This document shows positions 61,353 to 64,000 of a DNA stretch of 64,000 nt, piece by piece. Both the position numbers and the translations under genes were made by a program. The DNA comes from Tanypteryx hageni (lineage: Eukaryota > Arthropoda > Insecta > Odonata > Petaluridae): the NCBI GenBank assembly GCA_028673005.1, contig CM054116.1, positions 82,162,572-82,226,571 on the forward strand, read 5' to 3'. Each line of letters opens with the position of its first letter. Within the stretch, counting starts at the first letter, position 1. Below the pieces are notes generated by a model. The model was given only the letters and a program-made list of their open reading frames with translations, did no database searches and had not been told where the DNA came from.

Positions 61353-63053
61353 TAGGGTTACCAGACATCTGGCAAAAGGAGGACATGTCCCCCTTTTTCA
61401 CTTACTGTCCTCCCGGCATTTCAAATTTTCCGACTTTTTTGTGAAAGTGAGACTTGTCACACATACAACAATTCTGCACATGCATCAAGTGTTATCCTCT
61501 GCTTTTGCTTCTTCATTTGGAACTCTTGATTAGGTAAATCAGCTGTATGGGCGGCCATGATAAAAACATGTATAAACTGTAGAAGCGATAAACTTTTAAT
61601 GGTGAACAACTGCCTAAGTAAGCATCTCGCAGCCTACTCTACAGGAGCGCTTCTTGTATTCATATGTAGATATAAAGTTAATTTGTAACAAAAGTGTGTG
61701 TGCAATGTTGATTTTGAAATGAAACACTCCCTTTGTTTTTGCCATATAGTTTAACTCCGAAGTGCACCGCACTTCTTTTTTTATAAGTAACGATGAAACA
61801 TTACTTTGTAAATAATATGTATGCTTTACCGTTAATTTTCAAATGAGGCATTTAATTTGTTTATGAAAAATCGTTTAACTCGGAAGTGTATTGTTTATAT
61901 CGAGTTTTTATTTTAATAAGCGATACATTTAACTTGGGAATCATTTAAAGTGAACTCATTCAAAGCGAGGGAGGCCTGTAACAGTAACTTTTGGATGCTT
62001 CTCAGTTAGCTAGTGCACTGAAGAGTCCAATCCTTTCTTGTTCCCATTTTTAGTTAGAAAAGATCCTCAAACTGAATTACAGTGGCACAGTATGTAGATA
62101 ACCGAAAATTACAATATTTATACATCTAATATGATTACTAACAAATAAAATAATTTCTTTTATTTTTGAATAGTGGTGACTCTTAAACCTTCCAGAAACT
62201 CAACCCTTATTAAGAAAGGCATCACTTAAAAGGAAGTGTAAATTCTCCAGTTATCTAAAATCAAAGTATCCATGTTTCGATATTGGGAGTAATGAAAATG
62301 AGGTGAAATGTTCTGTTTGTGACTGTTACATTTCTGTTGGGATTCTTTGATTTGGAGCATCACATTCAAAGTGAAAATCAATTTGAGGAATTTCAATGTT
62401 TTGAGTGGATGGAATTAAAGAACAAAAATTTCAAATATGAAGATATGATACAGTGTTTGAGTTATCTCAAGGAAAAGGAAACTATTACTGAGGACGAGAA
62501 GTTACTTGATCAATATAAAAATCTTAAGTTATTCATAGAAAACAAATGGTCATTTCTTTGATGTCCCTTTTAATTTTTTAGAAGCTGTAATGATAAAGAC
62601 ATTGTGAGCTTATAAAAATATGCTAATTAGTTTTTTGCATTCAAGGGCATAATGCAAACATACAAAGGGTCTTTTCTCTAACAAATGATCAGTAGGCCCC
62701 GGAAAGAAATATATTGTCCGTGAAAACAATAAAGGGAATTCTTGTGATACAGTTTAATATGAGAAACTTCTCTTGTAAAGATTTCCATTCATACCTTCTT
62801 AAGGATGAAGATCTTAAAAAGTTAATTTCTTCTAAGAAGTATATTAGTGAATAAAACTCATTCTTATTACACTATATAAGCATTTTGAGTATTTTTGTTA
62901 TTTCTATTGGTTTCTTGGTGAATTAATTTGTTGCTCCTTCACCTTTTTTATTGCCCTTTTTCCTTGGAAGTGAATATCCAGCTTTTTACTCCTTTACCCT
63001 CCATTTTTTCTGCGTATATCCTCCATTCTACCTTTGGGCATCTGGTAACCTTA
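61353..63053 (+). mobile_element. BED-type hAT element, internally deleted, 1.7 kb
   Basis: The tips are TAGGGTTACCAGACATCTGG and, read inward, TAAGGTTACCAGATGCCC; GGAGGACATGTCC stands inside the left end and GGAGGATATACGC inside the right. Flanks GTCTTATG (61345-61352) and TTCTTATG (63054-63061) match in 7 of 8 bases. The interior keeps both ends of a transposase gene but not its catalytic middle. Confidence 0.8.
62190..62855 (+). pseudogene. BED-finger hAT transposase remnant, catalytic core deleted
   Basis: The first block (about 62225-62340) reads KRKCKFSSYLKSKYPCF, then EVKCSVCDCYISVG, the CxxC half of a BED-like zinc finger. A stop and deletion follow. The block at about 62375-62560 gives KYEDMIQCLSYLKEKETI, then DEKLLDQYKNLKLFIENKW, a helical segment from the C-terminal half. 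The block at about 62755-62855 reads MRNFSCKDFHSYLLKDEDLKKLISSKKYIS and matches the conserved end of the hAT dimerisation domain (N-x3-SCxxFxxxL...LLxxIxSxxKY). The DDE catalytic residues are absent. The group is the widespread arthropod BED-hAT family. Confidence 0.7.
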
Positions 63054-63288
63054 TTCTTATGGAAAAATAGGATTTGCGAATTCGAGAATTTGCACTTCAT
63101 GTCAGTTTTCCAGAACCAATTACTTGTGAAGTTCAATAAGGTGGTGTATTCAACAGGCTCATTGGAAATTAAACATTGCAACAAACATAATAAACACACC
63201 TAAATTGTATTTGCTTTAAGCTGATAGTAATAAAGCACGATAATGAAAATATTTTCAGAATTCATGTTGCATAAGATTATACTATATA

Positions 63289-63318
63289 CTAGCATAATTG
63301 CCCATCAAAAATGATGGG
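63289..63318 (-). mobile_element. Helitron 3' terminus (element extends to the right)
   Basis: On the minus strand, hairpin CCCATCATTTTTGATGGG (63318-63301), eight bases, then CTAG (63292-63289) with T next. It matches the termini at 21833 and 28944 apart from C-to-T type changes in the stem that keep the pairing. Confidence 0.6.
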
Positions 63319-64000
63319 TATGCGCAGGGGCATGCCGTGCCTCATGGCTGGCCATATTCAGGTCTCTCATTGGCCGCCCTTTTTAGACATCCTTTGAAAT
63401 ATCAGATTTATGTCTTTGTATTTTTATAGGGTAGTGTAAGCAATAAATGAATGAATATTGAAAATTAGAACAATATTTCATTATGTTATTAAATGTAAAA
63501 ATTTAGTAATAAACATTTATTTTTTTATTAGTGAATAATATCAGTTACATAATACAATAAATAAATTATATTTCCTAGTGTATTCAACAAACTCAAACAG
63601 GATAGGATAGACATTTCAAATGATTCTACATCATCTGGCTTTCAGATTGGAAAATGTTCTTATAATATTTCATGTTCAATAGATATCATTGCTAAACTTG
63701 CTTATCTTTCTTGAGACAAGGTACTTCATAAATAATTTTTTAGTATTTTCAATTTTGAAAATGATTTTCGCCTTCCACCACTGATACTGGTAAAGTAAGT
63801 AAAATTCCTATTGCTACCACAATGTTCAAAAATGCTGTATTTAAGTTATTTTAAAAAATGTATTCTGGAATGGAATAGGCATCCATGTCGAGTATTAATA
63901 TTTCCTGCAAAATGTTTAAATCCTGCTACACATCTAGCCCATCAATATCACCTTCCTTTTTAATATTGTCTGTTATTTTTTCTCCAAATTCTTGCAAAAA
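63319..64000. other. Probable continuation of the Helitron; no gene seen
   Basis: AT-rich sequence to the end of the window. The 5' terminus of the Helitron is not recognised here and may lie beyond the edge. Confidence 0.3.

Overview
The window reads as intronic and intergenic DNA from a large, AT-rich, repeat-dense animal genome, most likely an arthropod and probably an insect. Long open frames are rare. Real coding signals are short, bounded by splice sites, and separated by many kilobases. Mobile-element remnants of at least eight kinds fill much of the rest: hAT, piggyBac, pogo, Merlin, Tc1/mariner-like, Helitron, Penelope-like and tRNA-derived SINE. The insect assignment rests mainly on one exon on the minus strand at 6.35-6.61 kb. 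It encodes the N-terminus and first membrane helix of an adipokinetic hormone receptor (AKHR)-type GPCR. No species can be named from the sequence alone.

Layout. 1-9 kb: AKHR exon, with a 572-bp piggyBac derivative 250 bp into the intron next to it; old Helitron-like repeats lie at 3.6-4.0 kb. 9-16 kb: mostly unassigned, with a 146-bp degenerate tandem repeat (10.6-11.1 kb), a TATA/CCAAT promoter candidate (12.2 kb) and a hAT MITE (15.3 kb). 16-22 kb: two tRNA-headed SINEs, a piggyBac remnant, a hAT MITE, a foldback copy of a Penelope-like 3' end, and a truncated Penelope-like element with reverse transcriptase and GIY-YIG pieces. 22-31 kb: a GC/GA-rich block, hAT MITEs, and a 1.66-kb pogo element with TA target duplications. 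31.9-33.8 kb: two non-autonomous Helitrons head to tail. 34.2 kb: a GC-rich block with a possible first coding exon on the minus strand. 37-43 kb: hAT MITEs, a Merlin transposase fragment, and a terminal-inverted-repeat element with a perfect internal duplication. 43.6-46.9 kb: a full-length but frameshifted BED-finger hAT element with perfect 8-bp target duplications, abutting a MITE. 47.6-49.5 kb: a third SINE, a Penelope-like 3' end that folds like a hammerhead ribozyme, and a pile-up of hAT ends. 50.7 kb: an unrecognised exon with good splice sites and a signal-peptide-like start. 52-64 kb: more MITEs, an inverted repeat, a Tc1/mariner-like transposase tail and an internally deleted BED-hAT element, in sequence that looks poor in CpG.

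I see no operon-like system, CRISPR array or intact autonomous transposon. The host content I can support is one confident exon (AKHR) and two candidates (34.2 and 50.7 kb). The most interesting material is how the mobile elements are organised: hAT insertions with a TA-centred target that land on each other's target duplications, tandem Helitrons, SINEs sharing a body under different heads, and a ribozyme-like Penelope 3' end.
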